Shown here: one piece after another, positions 1-13,230 of the stretch | Position numbering within the stretch: the stretch's first letter is position 1 | Layout: each line of letters starts with the position of its first letter | NCBI GenBank assembly: GCA_035236585.1 | Contig: CP141139.1 | Coordinates: 37,643,217-37,707,216, forward strand | DNA: 64,000 bases | Direction: 5' to 3' | Source: Warburgia ugandensis | Lineage: Eukaryota; Streptophyta; Magnoliopsida; Canellales; Canellaceae | Position numbers and translations under genes: made by a program | The notes under the pieces: generated by a model | Database searches by the model: none | What the model saw: the letters and a program-made list of their open reading frames with translations, nothing else | What the model was told of the DNA's origin: nothing

Positions 1-1261
1 TTTCTCAGACGAATTCCATTACAATCACAAACTATCTTCTTTGCAGTCAACCCAGACATTTACAAGTGACAACTGCAGAGAAATAGAGGGAAACCTGACA
101 TAAAAGACTAGACATAGTGTCACTCAAGAGAATGGCAATGCAATTTTTCTTGTAAGGGACTAGGTAAGACAAATTAATAACATAGAACAAAGTATTGCCA
201 CCACGGAAAACCAGTGGACTCAGGTGCCAAATTGTGATGCTGTGGAACAAGGATTGCACCAAAATATTAAAGTGGCTGACAGAAATTGACTTCTCCTCGC
301 AGCATTATGTCATGTTTAGGTTTAACATGTCTTTTCAATTTTCATGGAAGACAGAAGTGAAAACAGAATTTTCCAAGGTTTCAAATGCATATAGAAGATA
401 ACAACTTCAGCAAGCAACATAATAGAACTTTACGGTTTTCCTAAGGAGACTGTCCGTTCAGAATAAGGGCGTGTATGTCACATGCTGACTTCTTGCATCA
501 ATATGAAATTTGGTCAGGTGCTATCATCCTGGCCAAATCTATCAATCAGGGCTTTCTTGGAAAAGAGGCAAAAGCCTCTATGGGAGGAGTTTCAAAAGCA
601 AATCTATTTCTAGCTTGGGAAATCAATTTAGTTCAGCAGATAACCTTTGCTGGGTAAGTCCTTTCTGCCTAAGATATTACATCTGGTGTTTAATAGCATT
701 GCTTACATAGCTGTAGGAGACCCCAAAACCTCATTCCGGATCATGTAGACCATAACTTCCCCATCCAAATGCCCAATTAGATTCTACTGCATATGTATAT
801 CTTCACACAGATACTGGTGCAACAGTAGACAGTCCCTCACTCATTTTTCCATCCTAGAAGATTGGCACATAATTTGGAGCTTCAACTGCTCTTGAATAAC
901 ACAAACAGAAGCTAGATCATAACAGTGATTGACCAAAAACCTTTCACCATGGTATTTGTTTGTTGGAATACTTTGCTTCTAATTGGAATTTTCATCATCG
1001 TAGACCCTTTCCATCAAAAGTTAAACACAAAGAAATGGCACTCAGTTTTATCTAAAGATTCGAAACATAAAAGGTGTGGAACCATCATTAACCACAATAA
1101 AACCATTGTGTTTTTCCTTCATCACTCACTCCCATTTGATGCTGAGAAAATACTGAATATTCCCAGGGATAAGCAAAGGACATTCAGATTCATTTTGGAC
1201 CTCCAAAATTGGTCAAGACTCGGGACTTCTTGAACATGCTTCATGAAATTTATAAAGAGCT
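1..1261. other. Unannotated DNA, probably intron of the DUF632 gene
   Basis: I see no convincing coding exon, RNA gene or transposon terminus here. Short open frames exist on both strands, but none matches a family I recognise and none has good splice signals around it. The DUF632 gene on the minus strand lacks its last two usual exons inside the window, so this stretch most simply belongs to its long third intron. That placement is an inference from gene order, not something the sequence shows directly. Confidence 0.4.
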
Positions 1262-1454
1262 TAGTTGACAATACCAGTAATGTACCAGCTGGTACACCAG
1301 TATCTCAGGATTCGGACACAAAACCAGTACCAAAAACAGGTAATACCAGTCCTGGCCAAACAGCGGCAATACCAATCAATACTGACTGTAGCGGGTGTAC
1401 AGGCTGGAAATAAACATTTCGTTCCAGTTTGGTTTTTATCTATAATTGCTTATT
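1262..1454. repeat. Left half of an interspersed repeat split by the LINE
   Basis: This stretch is rich in the motif ACCAGCTGGTA and related ACCAGTAC words (about 1270-1400). The same motif recurs around 8651-8720 on the far side of the LINE insertion. The LINE therefore seems to have landed in an older repeat. I cannot assign that repeat to a class; no clear terminal inverted repeats or coding capacity were found. Confidence 0.35.
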
Positions 1455-2406
1455 ACAGATAAAAACCAAACCGGGGGAAGCTATACTCGATTTTGCCTTC
1501 ACATATAACCTAGTAGCAAACACTTACTTTAAAAAGAGGGATGAACACTTATCTTTAAAAGTGGACCATATGAAAGCCAAATAGACTTTTTCCTACTTAA
1601 GAATACTGAAAGATCAATATGTAAGGATTGTAAGATAATACCCAATAAGAGTCTAACCTCACAACATACATTAATGATTATGGATATCTACATTAAATTA
1701 AGGAAGAAAGGAAATGAACTTAATAGCTGTCCAAAAACTAAGTGGTGGAACTTAAAATGAGAGAAGATAATATCATTTACAAACAAGTTGATCGTAGAAG
1801 AAAACTAACACGATAAAATAGAAGTAAACACCATGTGAACCAATATGGTCATATCCATTATGAAAGTGGCAAAAGATGTCCCAGGAGTATCCAAAAGTAA
1901 AAGGCAACCAACAAAGGAAACTTAGTGGTGGACTAAAAAAGTGCAAAAGTTATTAAAGAGAAACGTGTGTATTTTAAAGCATGGCAAAAGACTACAAATA
2001 ATGAAAACTTTGAGCAATATAAGAATACTAAAAAAGTTGCTAAGACAGTAGTGAGGACAAACTCAAGACATATGATGATCTCTATAATAGATTAGCAACA
2101 AGAGAATGTGAAATAGATGTGTTTAAATTCACAAAAGCAAGAGAAAGGAAAAGTAAGGACTTATACCACAATATGTGTGTTAGAAGTGATAACCAAAGGA
2201 TACTAGTCAAAGATGACGAGATCAAACAAAGATGGAAAGGTTACTTCAAAGTTTGTTAAATGACAATTTCCTTAAGAATATAGGGATTGAAAGTACCGTA
2301 AACCCAAATAATGTTGGGCATTATTGATATGACTGTCTGATTAGAATACCTAAAGTGAAAGAGGCCTTGAAAAAGATGAAATCAGGAAAGGCACTGGGGC
2401 CTAATA

Positions 2407-5400
2407 GCTATGTAGTCACAGGCGCGACTAGTCGCTAGGCGCAAGAAGGCGTATGGCATCCGACTCTACTTCAACTAGTCGCAGCGTACGCCTGGACGCG
2501 CCTTGCGACTAATGCGCCCTCGACTCCAGGCGCATCGACAGTCACTTAAAGTTACAACCCTATTTGGGTTTTTTTTTTTTTTTTTCATTCTTCTTCTTCC
2601 CCAATCAACTACTTCCTTTCTAAACCTTTGATCTTCCATCCAAATCCAAGTAAGTGAGGTAAGAATCATAAGATTGTAACTTCTATTTAGTATTTACTTT
2701 CTTTTTTTTGTTTTGTTGTAAAAAACGGTAAAACCAGTATCGTTTTTTCATTTTTTTTTCATAATGCTTCTTTTTTCTTTGAAAACTCAACATATTTATA
2801 CCCTAAAGGTAAAAACGAAAACTCCATTTCATTCTTTCCATCTGTTTTCATTGATTTAGTGTATTATGCAGTAAATTTGTAGTTTTCTGTAATTTTTTAC
2901 CCAAAAATGGTAAATACATCAATAATCCATATTTTTTTCATTTTTTTAAGCAAATATACATATCCTCACCATCATAATGCTAAAAACGATTGACCCATGA
3001 GCTTAATTGACTTCTTTTTTTACTGTCTTTTTTTTTCTTTTTCTTTTTTTTGACAGAAAACAATAAAAAATAGTAAGGGTTTTTTTTTCCCGTTTTTGTA
3101 GCAAATGTGTAAGTGTCATCATAGGATGATAGGAATGCTAAAAGCAACTTATCACTAGAATATTTTGATGTTTTTTCTTACTTTTTTTTTCACTAACAAC
3201 AGTATTTTTTTTATTTTGTATTGTTAATTATTTTATTTTGTTGTTAATTTTTTTGTTCTATTTGTTTGCACGTTTCCTCTTCTAAATCTCTGATTGCTTG
3301 ATTTGTTTCCACTTTCCATTCCACTCCAATAGTTTCTTGTATTCCTATTTCCTATTGATACTACAAGTCTACAATATGTCATCATGAGGGGCTCCACAAT
3401 GCTTCTTCTAAAGTAATGGATCCGGGGTGGAAATATGCAAAGGCACGGGATCCAAATAATAAAAATTTGGTATGGTACAAACTTTGTGGGAATAGATATA
3501 ATGGTGGAATATTTAGATTAAAGCAACATTTGACAGGTGGGCATAGAAATGCTCTCTAGTCCTGAGAGATCTAAAAAAAATTTAGATTATATGAATGAAA
3601 CAAAGAAGAAGAAAGAGACTAGAGAGAGAATCCAAGGGAGATGGAACAGCCAGAAAAAAATTTTGGCTTGAATGATGATGAGGATGAGGTGCAGGAGATT
3701 GATAGCACCAGACCTGCTGGTATTTCTATTGGGGGGATAAAAGGCATAAGATGCCCGCACAACAAACAGAAGGGCATATTGATTATCTCTTTGCTCCCAA
3801 CCTTAAGGCCCAGGGTAAGGGTAAGGGAAAGGCACTCATGCAACAAACAACAATGAATTGAGCATACAAGAAAGAGTTTAGAACAAAAGCATGCAATTAC
3901 ATCGCCTCTTAATTCTATGAACACAGCATTGCATTCAATGCTGCTCGTAGTCATTCATTCCAAACCATATTAGAGGCAGTTGCGCAGCATGGTCCAGATA
4001 TATATCTTATATTTTTTATAATAAATGGTTATATATTTGTTTTAGCCTTTTACCGAATCTTATATCGTATAATCTTATGTGACTAAGGTTTCAAGGCACC
4101 CTCGTATCACGAGTGGAGGGTGAATTTTCTTCAAAAGCAAGTAAAGGAGACAAAAGAGTACATAGATCAGCGTAGAAGTGATTGGATTAGGTATGTGTTC
4201 AGTGTCCTTTTTCGCAACCTTGTATTATTGTATATTACTTTTAAGTCTCAAGGTGACACTGACACTAACAACAAGAGTACTCCATGATATTATTCCTTTA
4301 TAGGTATGGGTGCTCCATCATGTCAGATTAGTGGACTGATGGCAAGGGTTGTCAACTTTTTGGTGAACTATCCAACTGGGACAGTTTTTTTGAAATCTAT
4401 TGATGGGTCTACACATGTCAAGAGTGCAAGCATAATACTTGGCATGTTGGCAGAGGTGATTGAAGAAGTTGGAAAGAACAATGTGGTTCAGGTAATAGTT
4501 TAAATTTATATCTATAAGTTGTTAGATATTTTAAATTGTTTATAAGCATATACTGCAAGTTCATCCTATATAATTTGACCTTTTTTGTATTTTAGGTCAT
4601 AACTAACAATGCCTTCAACTACGCTGCTACGGGAATGTAGTTGATGGTGAGGAGGCCACATTTATATTGAACCGCCTATGCAGCTCACTGCATTGATTTG
4701 ATGTTGGAGGACATAGGAAAATTACACACATGTCCTTCATCTTATGAGAAGGTTTATGAAAAAAAGGGATTTTCTCAAACCTGCAGTGACACGCTTTGCC
4801 ACCAACTTCTTGAGCCTAGAGGGCATTCACAATTTTAAGACAGAGTTGAGGGCAATGTTCCACTATTCATAGTGGATGAACAGTAAATGGCCAAAAAGGC
4901 TTGAGGGTAAAAGAGCTGAAAAGATTGTATTGCGCACCAGCTTCTAGAACCACATCCTATTCTGTTTGAAGATTATGGCTCCACTCGTAGAGGTTTTGAG
5001 GGTGGTGGATAGTGAGGAGAAGCCATCGATGGGATACATTTTTGAGCCTATAGTCAGGGCCAAAGACAAGATTCAAGCCAATCTAGCAGGGGATGAGCGC
5101 CAGGCCTCATGTTTGGGGGATTATAAACAGTAAATGGAGTTCTCAACTTCACCAACCTTTGCATGTGGTGGGATATTACCTCAACCCGTCCATTTATTAT
5201 GACCATGAAATTGAAATTAAGCATAACGGCCATATCAAGAATGGTCTAATGCATGCCATTAGTAGGCTATATGATGGAGATGAGGCTGACATGGTGATAG
5301 ATCAAATATCTCTATATAGACATGCTAGAGGCTTGTTTGGCAATAACCTAACAATACGCAAAAGAAAAACCCTAGCCCCTTGTAAGTATTTTATGTTATC

Positions 5401-6655
5401 CTATGTTTTAAGTTTTAACTTCTAAATTTTATTTATTTTTCTAACTTTAATTTTTTTTCCAAAATGTAGGTGAGAAGTGGATTACCTTTGAGGCTGAAGC
5501 CCCACATCTTCAAACATTCGCCATTAAGGTCTTCTCCCAGATATGCAGTGCATCTCCTTGCGAGTGCAATTGGAGTGTCTTCGAGAACGTAAGCTACTTA
5601 AATATTAATATGTAGTACAATACTAGTAAATTAGTCATTAGTTATTAGTAATTTAGTATAACATTCATTGTATTCTAAATTTATATTTACTTCTTTTTTT
5701 CAGATCCACACTAAGAAGAGGAATAGGCTGCATGCTAAGAAATTGAACAATCTAGTATTCGTTCAATACAATCAACGCCTTCATCATCGACATGAGGATC
5801 GTTTGAAAATGCAAACGTATACAGATCCTATTCTGTTACGAGAGGTCGACGAAAGTGATGAGTGGATTGTTCCAGAAGATGCTGGAGATGATCTAGTATA
5901 TCAAGGTGATGACCTCACCTAGTTAGATGTTGCGCTTACCGAAGGATCAAGTGAAAATGATGCTCCATCTATTAGGCAATACCAAAGGCGAGGGAGGGGG
6001 CAGAGGAGGAGCCACATTTCTTAGTCTCAAGCTCATGCTCATCAAGAACTAGATAAGGATGTTGGAAAAGAGCAGGGCGATGAGGAGACTAATGAGGAGG
6101 AGGATGTCAACATCTCTCAAAGAGATGATTCTGATGATGGTCTTGATCTTCCTGATGAGGAAGAGGTGCAAGAAAATGGCTCTTAAGTCTTAATAGTTAA
6201 CTTTAACATTTGCTTTACTTTATTTACAAAACTGTTGTTTGATTGTTTATTATTCCTGGATTTACAGGAAGATAATGGCGATGATGACGAGACCACAGCA
6301 GATTGAGGGAGTAATCCCTCCCTATTAGGCTGCTACTCCCTGTTGTTTCATTGTTTATTGTATTTGTATGTTTCTCAAGTCCTCAACTTACTTTTATGTG
6401 TATAACTGTATGACTGATTGTTTGATTTAACCTTAGGTCCTTACCCCTTAAGTTGTTAACTTGTTATTGTATTGTTGACAAGTATTTATTCATATCTTTA
6501 TATTTCTATGCTTTTTTTTATTTTTTTATTTTTTTAAATATTTAAAATTCTTAATTTTGTGCCTTGATGCCTAATCGCGCGACTAGGCGAGCCTATTCCC
6601 TCTAGGCGCAAGGCGCACCCAGGCGCAAGGGGTGCGCCTTGCACCTGCGACTACA
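2407..6655 (+). mobile_element. hAT-superfamily DNA transposon (decayed, autonomous type)
   Basis: The element is flanked by the 8-bp repeat GCCTAATA (2399-2406 and 6656-6663), the TSD length expected for hAT. The ends are imperfect inverted repeats: TGTAGTCACAGGCGCG from 2411, and the complement of TGCACCTGCGACTACA ending at 6655. Subterminal regions carry many GCGACTAG, GGCGC and GCGCC repeats, also typical of hAT. The inside holds a transposase gene remnant with introns (see separate entry). T-rich spacer fills 2570-3400. It sits within the reverse transcriptase region of a LINE, so it is younger than that LINE. Four extra bases (GCTA, 2407-2410) lie between the left repeat and the recognisable terminus. 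Confidence 0.85.
3416..6185 (+). pseudogene. hAT transposase pseudogene (BED finger, DUF659, C-terminal dimerisation domain)
   Basis: The coding order of plant hAT transposases is visible but broken. From ATG 3416 a BED-type region reads GWKYAKARDPNNKN and GGIFRLKQHLTGGHRN. The first zinc-ligand cysteine of the usual CxxC is replaced by tyrosine (WYKLCGN), and a stop follows at about 3559. An acidic linker (about 3641-3780) contains IDSTRPAG. The DUF659 exon (4306-4492) reads NFLVNYPTGTVFLKSIDGS, then a donor-like GTAATAG. It continues at 4596 (VITNNAFNYAA) and, out of frame, LMLEDIGKLHTC near 4700. The dimerisation domain spans two exons, 5469-5588 (WITFEAEAPHLQTFAIKVFS, CECNWSVFEN) and 5704-5922 (IHTKKRNRL, LNNLVFVQYN), with clean GT/AG borders between them. 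An acidic tail runs to about 6185. Multiple stops and frameshifts show it is dead. Confidence 0.85.
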
Positions 6656-8074
6656 GCCTAATAATATACCAATATAGGTTTGGAAGTATATGCTAGATAC
6701 TGGGTAGTTTGGTTGACAAAATTGATTAACAAGGTTGTGAAATCCAAGAAAATGCCAAATGACTGGAGGAAGAGCTCTATTGTACCATATACAAAGTTGC
6801 ACTAATTATCGAGGAATCAAACTTATGAGCATACCATGAAACTTTTTGACAGAGTGATGGATAAGAGGCTATGGCATAAAACAAGTGAATCAGAGAACCA
6901 GTTTGGTTTCATGCTTGGGAGGTCTACCATAGAAGCTATTTTCTAGCATAAACAATTGATAGAGAAATATAGGGAGATGAGAAAGGACCTCCACATGGTC
7001 TTCATTGACTTAGAAAATCTTATGATAGGGTCCCTAAAAAGTTAATATGGTGGGTGTTGGGGGAGAAAGAGGTTTCACAGGGTATATAGACATAAGTAAG
7101 GATATACATAAGAAAGGGTTAACAAATGTTAGGACCACTAGTAGAAAGACGGGTCATTTTCCTATCATTATAGGATTGCACCAAAGATCCACATTGAGCC
7201 CATACCTTTTCACGTTAGTTACGGATGAGTTAACAATACATCCGTACGAGGAGATTCTATGGTGCATATTATTTGCAAATGATATAATTTTGATTGATGA
7301 AACAAGGGAGGGCATAGAAACAAAGCTGGAGTTACGAAGAGATGCATTAGAATATAAAGGATGTAAAATTAGCCGAACTAAAATAAAGTATATGGAAAGC
7401 AATTTTAGCTAGGAGAAGAACGGAAGTGGAGCACCAATAAAGATTAATAACCAAGAAGTCCCGCTAAAAGAACACTTCCGATACTTGGGATCGATAATTC
7501 ATGAGAGTGGAGAGATTGAGAGGAAGGTTACCCAGAAAATCCAAGCAGCTTGGAACAAATGTAAATGTGCCTCTAGAGTTTTGTATGATCGAAGGGTGTC
7601 ACCCAAACTAAAAGGAAAATTCTATAAGACGACTATAAGGCCAGTCATGCTATATGAATCAGAATGTTGAGCAATTAAGGAACAACATGTACATAGGATG
7701 AGCGTCACCGAAATGCAGATGTTGAGATGGATGATTTGCAAGATAAGAAAGGATAGAATTAAAAATGAAAACATTGGGAAACTTAGAAGTAGCACCAATA
7801 GGCAATAAGATGAGGGAGATTAGACTTTGATGATTTGGATATGTCTAACGTAGATCAAAAAGGGCACCAATTAAGAGTGAGACGATCCAAGTTGATGGTT
7901 CTAAAAGGGCAAGGGAAAGGCCCAAAAGAAAGTGGATAAAAAGAGGTGAGAAAATATTTAAAAATTTTACGACTAAATGAAGCTGTGAGACTTAATAGAG
8001 GGGAATGGAGGAACAACATTTATGTAACCAACCCCTAATCGAGACAAGGTCTTGATGATGATGAATTGCTTATT

Positions 8075-8780
8075 TTGTTTAAAATCCTGAAATAACCCTC
8101 AATTAAGAGTTTTATGAGACAAAACAAGGGGGAAAACATGTCATTTACAATTCCCCTCCGCTATTAGCTAAAAAGAAATGACTTTCCTTCCCATTTTTCC
8201 AGCTGAAACTTACAACAGACAAGGAAGATGAAGTTCAGTTCATCAGACCCAAAATAGGTCAAGTTTCTTCAATTTTTTTGCCTAAGCAGTATTTTTCATG
8301 GAAAAATAACCAGGATTATGTACATTTGCCTTTGTTTTTAAGGTTTTCTTTGTAGATTTGAAGTGCTGCATCTCCTCAGCAACTGAAAAAAGGTCTTCCC
8401 TGTTCATGTGAAGAAGATGACTTCAAGGGCTTCTATTCTTGCATTTTTCCAGCAAAGGGGGTTAAATGGAGTGTTTTTTCTCGCAAGAATAGATTTGCTA
8501 TATTCTTGCCATTCTGATGAGTACAATTGATTGAATTGGATTGTTTTGACATTTGCTTTTTTCCCTATTTTTCTGCAGCTTTCCTTTTTTATTTTACAGA
8601 TATTTTAGCTAGTTTTCAGTATTTTAAATTATTTTTTAATTCATATGGTCGATACCAGCTGGTATTGAACATCCTGCCAGTACACCCCAGTTGGAGGCTG
8701 CAGACCAGTACGGGATTCACAACTAAAAGAGGTTAGGAGCTTGGAACAAAATTTTCCGAATCATGCTATTCCCTTCCAGA
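8075..8780. repeat. Right half of the interspersed repeat plus unassigned DNA
   Basis: This continues the repeat interrupted by the LINE. The ACCAGCTGGTA motif recurs near 8655, and CCAGTAC words recur near 8680-8710. The rest is T-rich non-coding sequence. No gene is supported. Confidence 0.3.
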
Positions 8781-9769
8781 AGATAAGCTGACTCGCATTC
8801 TAAAGTTGCATATCACATAAAGGGTAACACTACAAGACGCCAGTTACTTTACTCACTTTTTATCATTTTCCCTGATCACTTCCCCAAAGTCCTGGGCTAT
8901 TTAATTCAGTTATATACAACATCAACCTACAACTGATATATAGATAGTCCACCATGGTTTATTCTTTAAACACTCCCTGAATCATAGACTTGCCAGAGCC
9001 AACTCAGTCTTGACCTACCAATTCAATCAACAACTTGTCTGACTTCCCCAGTCAAAATAAGACTTGATCCTTGTCGTGACTTGCCAAATCAACTCAATTG
9101 TACAAGGCAAATTCTCTGCATAAGATTACTTGATCCCCAACCTCTTGCTTGAGTAGAAATGATGTAAGGTGAACTTTTGCCTTCTGCTCAAGGAGGGCCT
9201 GCATGGGAAAGGCAGAGAAACCTCAGATAAAGGTGCCTAAAGAGGAAAAATTTTGCCCCAGTGGTATGAACTCTTGGAGCCACCAATTTTCTAGCCATCA
9301 AAATTGTAGTGGAGATCACACACGGCTGGAAAAGCATCAGTCTGCATATGATTGAACTCATAAGCAACAACTTTTAATTGACCCTGTCAACAAAATCCTT
9401 TGAGAGTGGCTTATTAACCAAATGCTTTGCCTGTACTTAACAGAACTGCTACTCATGCTCTACAGAGTAAACATAGAACTGATGTGAACATGCAGGCAGG
9501 GTGGTTGGGGAGAGAGATTCTTCAACAAGGTTTCAGATTTTAAATATCATAAGAATTAAAGATCAGGAGCCAAATCCTAGTCTCCCGCTACCCCAAACCC
9601 AGAGATTAGACATGCCTACTTTGAAGCTGATGAGGGAGAAAATTTGAGATAGGAAAAGTGCCAAGTTACATTAGAGGGGTATAAGCTTTTCTCACTGGAT
9701 CAATGACGCATGGTTATCACCTACTGATATAATTTACATGGATACATATTATGTAGTGATTTTTATGGC
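8781..9769. other. Unannotated DNA, probably intron
   Basis: No coding similarity, RNA gene or transposon end is apparent on either strand. It lies between the LINE/hAT complex and the SINE, in what is probably the third intron of the DUF632 gene. Confidence 0.35.
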
Positions 9770-9918
9770 ATTCACCTTACTTTCGAGGCGTGGAAACAGC
9801 CTCTTGCAAAAATGCAAGGTAAGGATGCATACTAGAGACCCTCTATGGTCCGCCCCTTACCCAGACCCTGCATATGCAGGAGCTTCATACACCGAGCTGC
9901 CCTTTTATTCACCTTACT
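9770..9918 (+). mobile_element. 5'-truncated tRNA-derived SINE with a 12-bp TSD
   Basis: The 12-bp direct repeat ATTCACCTTACT occurs at 9770-9781 and 9907-9918 and brackets a 125-bp body (9782-9906). The body begins TTCGAGGCGTGGAAACAG. It then contains the GCAAGGTAAGG, CCCAGACCCTGC and GGAGCTTCAT blocks seen in the body of common plant SINEs and ends GAGCTGCCCTTTT. The tRNA-like head (A box and most of the B box) is missing, and the body seems to start inside the B-box GGTTCGA. It is therefore a truncated copy without an internal promoter. Confidence 0.8.
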
Positions 9919-10694
9919 GATATTCATAGTTTACATGTTTGCACGCACCAGTAGCTCCATTTATCTAAAAAAAAGCTTCAATCATCTCTTGTTATTCAAT
10001 CACATATCGAAGCATCAAAGCTGGCACAGGGTACCACTAGTGCTCTAGCAGATCTATTGCAGTGCAATTCTAAGAAACAAGATACCACCATTCACAATCA
10101 AAATGATATGATCAGAGTTGCTACAGCAAAGCCTTCTGAGTCTGGAACTGCAATACCACCTTTTGCCAATGAACTAATATCAAATGAGAACATTAGATTT
10201 ACTCAGACGGTATGGGAAGAACAAAAGGAAACATGGATAAACATAATTCTTCACATAACAATGAAGAAGACAGCTAATAATGACAGCACATATATTGCCC
10301 CATTTCTAGCTAGAGTATTCACCTCACATATTTGCTTCTTTCCGACATGCTAAAAATAAATGGAGAGGCTTGACCTATTATCCTTCACCACCTCCAAAAT
10401 ATTAGCAAGTCTCCATGATTATCTCAAATTTACTTGCATCCATATGATCACAATAGATGAGTCCCCCTCTGCAATCAAAGAATCACAGCTGCGTTGGCAA
10501 AGAACTCAAGTCCTAACAATAGGGCTGCTTTGGTAGCATCTTCAACTACAATAGTGCAAACTAGTAGCTAATCTTGAGACCTTTTTGTGATCTCCTTTAA
10601 CTCTAACAGTATAACTAGGACTACGATCACAAATAATTAATTTATCTCCATTGGCAGAGGAACAATATTTGACATCAGAGATTATGAATTCGAG
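9919..10694. other. Unannotated DNA, probably intron
   Basis: No recognisable gene or repeat terminus was found. The short open frame at 10057-10353 has no family match, and no splice context supports it. Confidence 0.35.
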
Positions 10695-11403
10695 AAATAT
10701 TATAAACACCCCATGTGGTTAGGGCTAATTTTCAAATATCCCCTACCCCAGTCAATTAGACCCCTGAGGTTCAACTAGGTTGCATGTGACTTAATTTTTT
10801 TGCCGAGATCCTCAAATTACCCTTCCCTCCTTTAACAAACCCTAAATCATCCAAAAACCAGATCAAAAGAGCAATGATAGCATTGAAGTGGGAATCAAGA
10901 TGCAAGAGACAGAAAGAAGAATAAAAAGGATGGATCAAGGAGAGTAGATCCAAATTCCTAAAGTCTCTGGCAGGAGGGTGCCGATTGTGGATTCTGATCT
11001 TGGGGAGAAATGAAAAGGCAAAGAGATTGGGAGAAAGCAGAAAGAGGAATTTCTCAAGGTTCAGATCTACCATCTACACACTCTATTCACGTAATAACCC
11101 TAATTTCTGAATTTACTTTCATGTGATTTTTGTTGAAATTTAAATTGAAATAAAATGTGATTCTGAAATTCTAGGTACTAAGTTTCGAGGTCATGAACAC
11201 TTGAAAAACACCTAATTGATTATTGAAACCTCAAAAATTGGAACGTGGTCAGAAAGAGCTTTCCAGCGAACCAAGAATGCTGAAATCAAAATTCAAATGA
11301 GGAAATATGCACACCTAAATAGGGACCAAAATTAATAGTAGCACCCCTCTGTTTTATTTTAATAACGGTATGAAAAAGAAATTGAGAATTGATAGCATGA
11401 ACC

Positions 11404-11405
<2 letters not shown>

Positions 11406-11484
<79 letters not shown>
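11406..11484. repeat. (CT)n microsatellite
   Basis: About 39 uninterrupted CT dinucleotides sit inside the solo LTR. The Arg-Glu and Ser-Leu open frames over it are low-complexity artefacts. Confidence 0.98.
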
Positions 11485-11485
<1 letters not shown>

Positions 11486-13230
11486 ACCAGATATCGATGC
11501 CGGCGAGCATCTTCATGCACAACAGTATGAAAACCCAGAAAATGTTATCTTTTACTTAAAAAACGACCAAGAAATCCAAGAAACAGTGTCTAAGTGTTAG
11601 ATCGAAGAAAACCGAACTTGAGTCTACCCTTCACGACAAAGATCGATGTGCTTTTGTGGAGATTTGATGAAAATTGTGAAATCTGGCAACTATGGCATTT
11701 TTTTACAAGTTTTCTAGCATTTTCCAGCCAAAACAACAGCAAAAACCTTCAATGACAAGCAGGAACACAGGTAGGAGTCCAATCTAACTTTCCCCTAATT
11801 TTTTACTCAATTTTTTGTCATTTTTGCATGATTTACAGTCGTTAGTGACAATCATTTTCCAGTCATCTTCTCCCGCAACGGTTGGCCATCTCTGACGACA
11901 TTTCGACAGCAAAAAATCATAGATTTGTGCTCCTCTTCACGTGATCTACGTGCTAATTAGAGTCGGATCAAAGGCCATCTGACCATTCAAAGCTACATCC
12001 GATCCAATCTGCGACTGTCAACACATGATCTACAAATTTGACGGTTGAAAACAAGATCAAATAATAGATCTATAAACTTGCTCATCTAGATTATACAATC
12101 CACAGTTGAAAACAACAGATTGAAGATTTTCTATCTAATTAAAATCAAATCTAACTATAATGACCGGTCAACAAGTGTGGATTCATACAATCTGTGGTTG
12201 AAAAACAAGATTGAATTGTTGATCCTAAATCTCATCATCTGAACACTCGGATCGGCATGATTTGAGGACAGATTGATTGATCGAGTGTTATCAAACCATG
12301 ATTCATCACCAAAAACATTGACTCAAGAAATTTAAACGACTCAATTTCTCAAATTTGTAGTTTGGATGATAGATCAGGAATCATCCGACCCTCCATCTTA
12401 GAATTTTGATATGTCGATTTGAGATTAAGAAATTTATTCGTAATTCTCTCTATCCTTTTATCAGATTGACGATAGATCATTGCTGAAAGCTCAAGGATTA
12501 CAATTTTACCAAGGAAGGAGAAGAAGAAAGATAGGTAGGGGGCGTAGGGAATTTTCTATGCTAGATCTGCTTTTTCTTCGAAATAAAAAGACTTTATTTT
12601 AATAGATATCTTCACCTATATGTTTATTTGTTGGAAAATTCTTGAATTGAGAAGTTGTATCTTACTTACAAATTATGCACATTACTCTTGATCAGTTTTG
12701 TGGGGTTTTATCTCATTATTAAGTACATGTTAGTAATGTTTTATTATTGATGAATTATATGTGCATAAATGAATCTTCAAGTTTTGAATAAACTATATTG
12801 ATATATGCTACATCTATGCAAAGGGTATACATCTTTGAATGAAATGGTGAGGAGATTCAGTCTCTGTTTATATTTGAAAATGTGAATTTATAGTCTGTCA
12901 GGTGAGTGACATTACATACATTAAATATGCAATGTCCAAAAACCAGAGGAGAGACTACCAAATTTTCTACAGAAATAAGGATCTTATTTCATTGTCAAAT
13001 TTTATGTGTTTTTAAAAATGCATGGCATAAATTTGATTTCAAAGCCGAGATTGACACATGCCAACTTTTGAGTTATGATTTGTATTTTAATACAAAATTC
13101 GCATCTTTATGTGCTAGCTAAGCTTTGATTTTGGCATATGAATTATCCACATGAGATATTTGGATGCTCCTTGATTTGTAAGAGTTATTAGATTTGCCGA
13201 TTTGGATTTTTGCCTTAACCGGGGGCAGTA

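Larger units (their letters stand above)
1455..8063 (+). mobile_element. RTE-type LINE retrotransposon, 5'-truncated and decayed, split by a hAT element
   Basis: An 11-bp direct repeat AATTGCTTATT (1444-1454 and 8064-8074) brackets the element and looks like its target-site duplication. The left part (1455-2406) translates in broken frames to the end of an AP-endonuclease-like region and its linker (AILDFA, ANTYFKKRDEHL and QIDFFLLKNTERS near 1480-1610), then a stretch ending KMKSGKALGPNS before reverse transcriptase. The right part (6664-8063) continues with reverse transcriptase: NYRGIKLM, ENQFGFMLGRSTIEAIF, DLHMVFIDLE, GLHQRSTLSPYLFTLV, and the YADD-box equivalent changed to FANDIIL (near 7270). 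It ends in the repeat-like GATGATGATG tail typical of plant RTE LINEs. Stops and frameshifts make it inactive. The hAT insertion lies exactly between the left and right reverse transcriptase parts. Confidence 0.85.

Noticed and set aside
11286..11600. Arg-Glu and Ser-Leu repeat proteins
   Set aside because: These are translations of a CT microsatellite.
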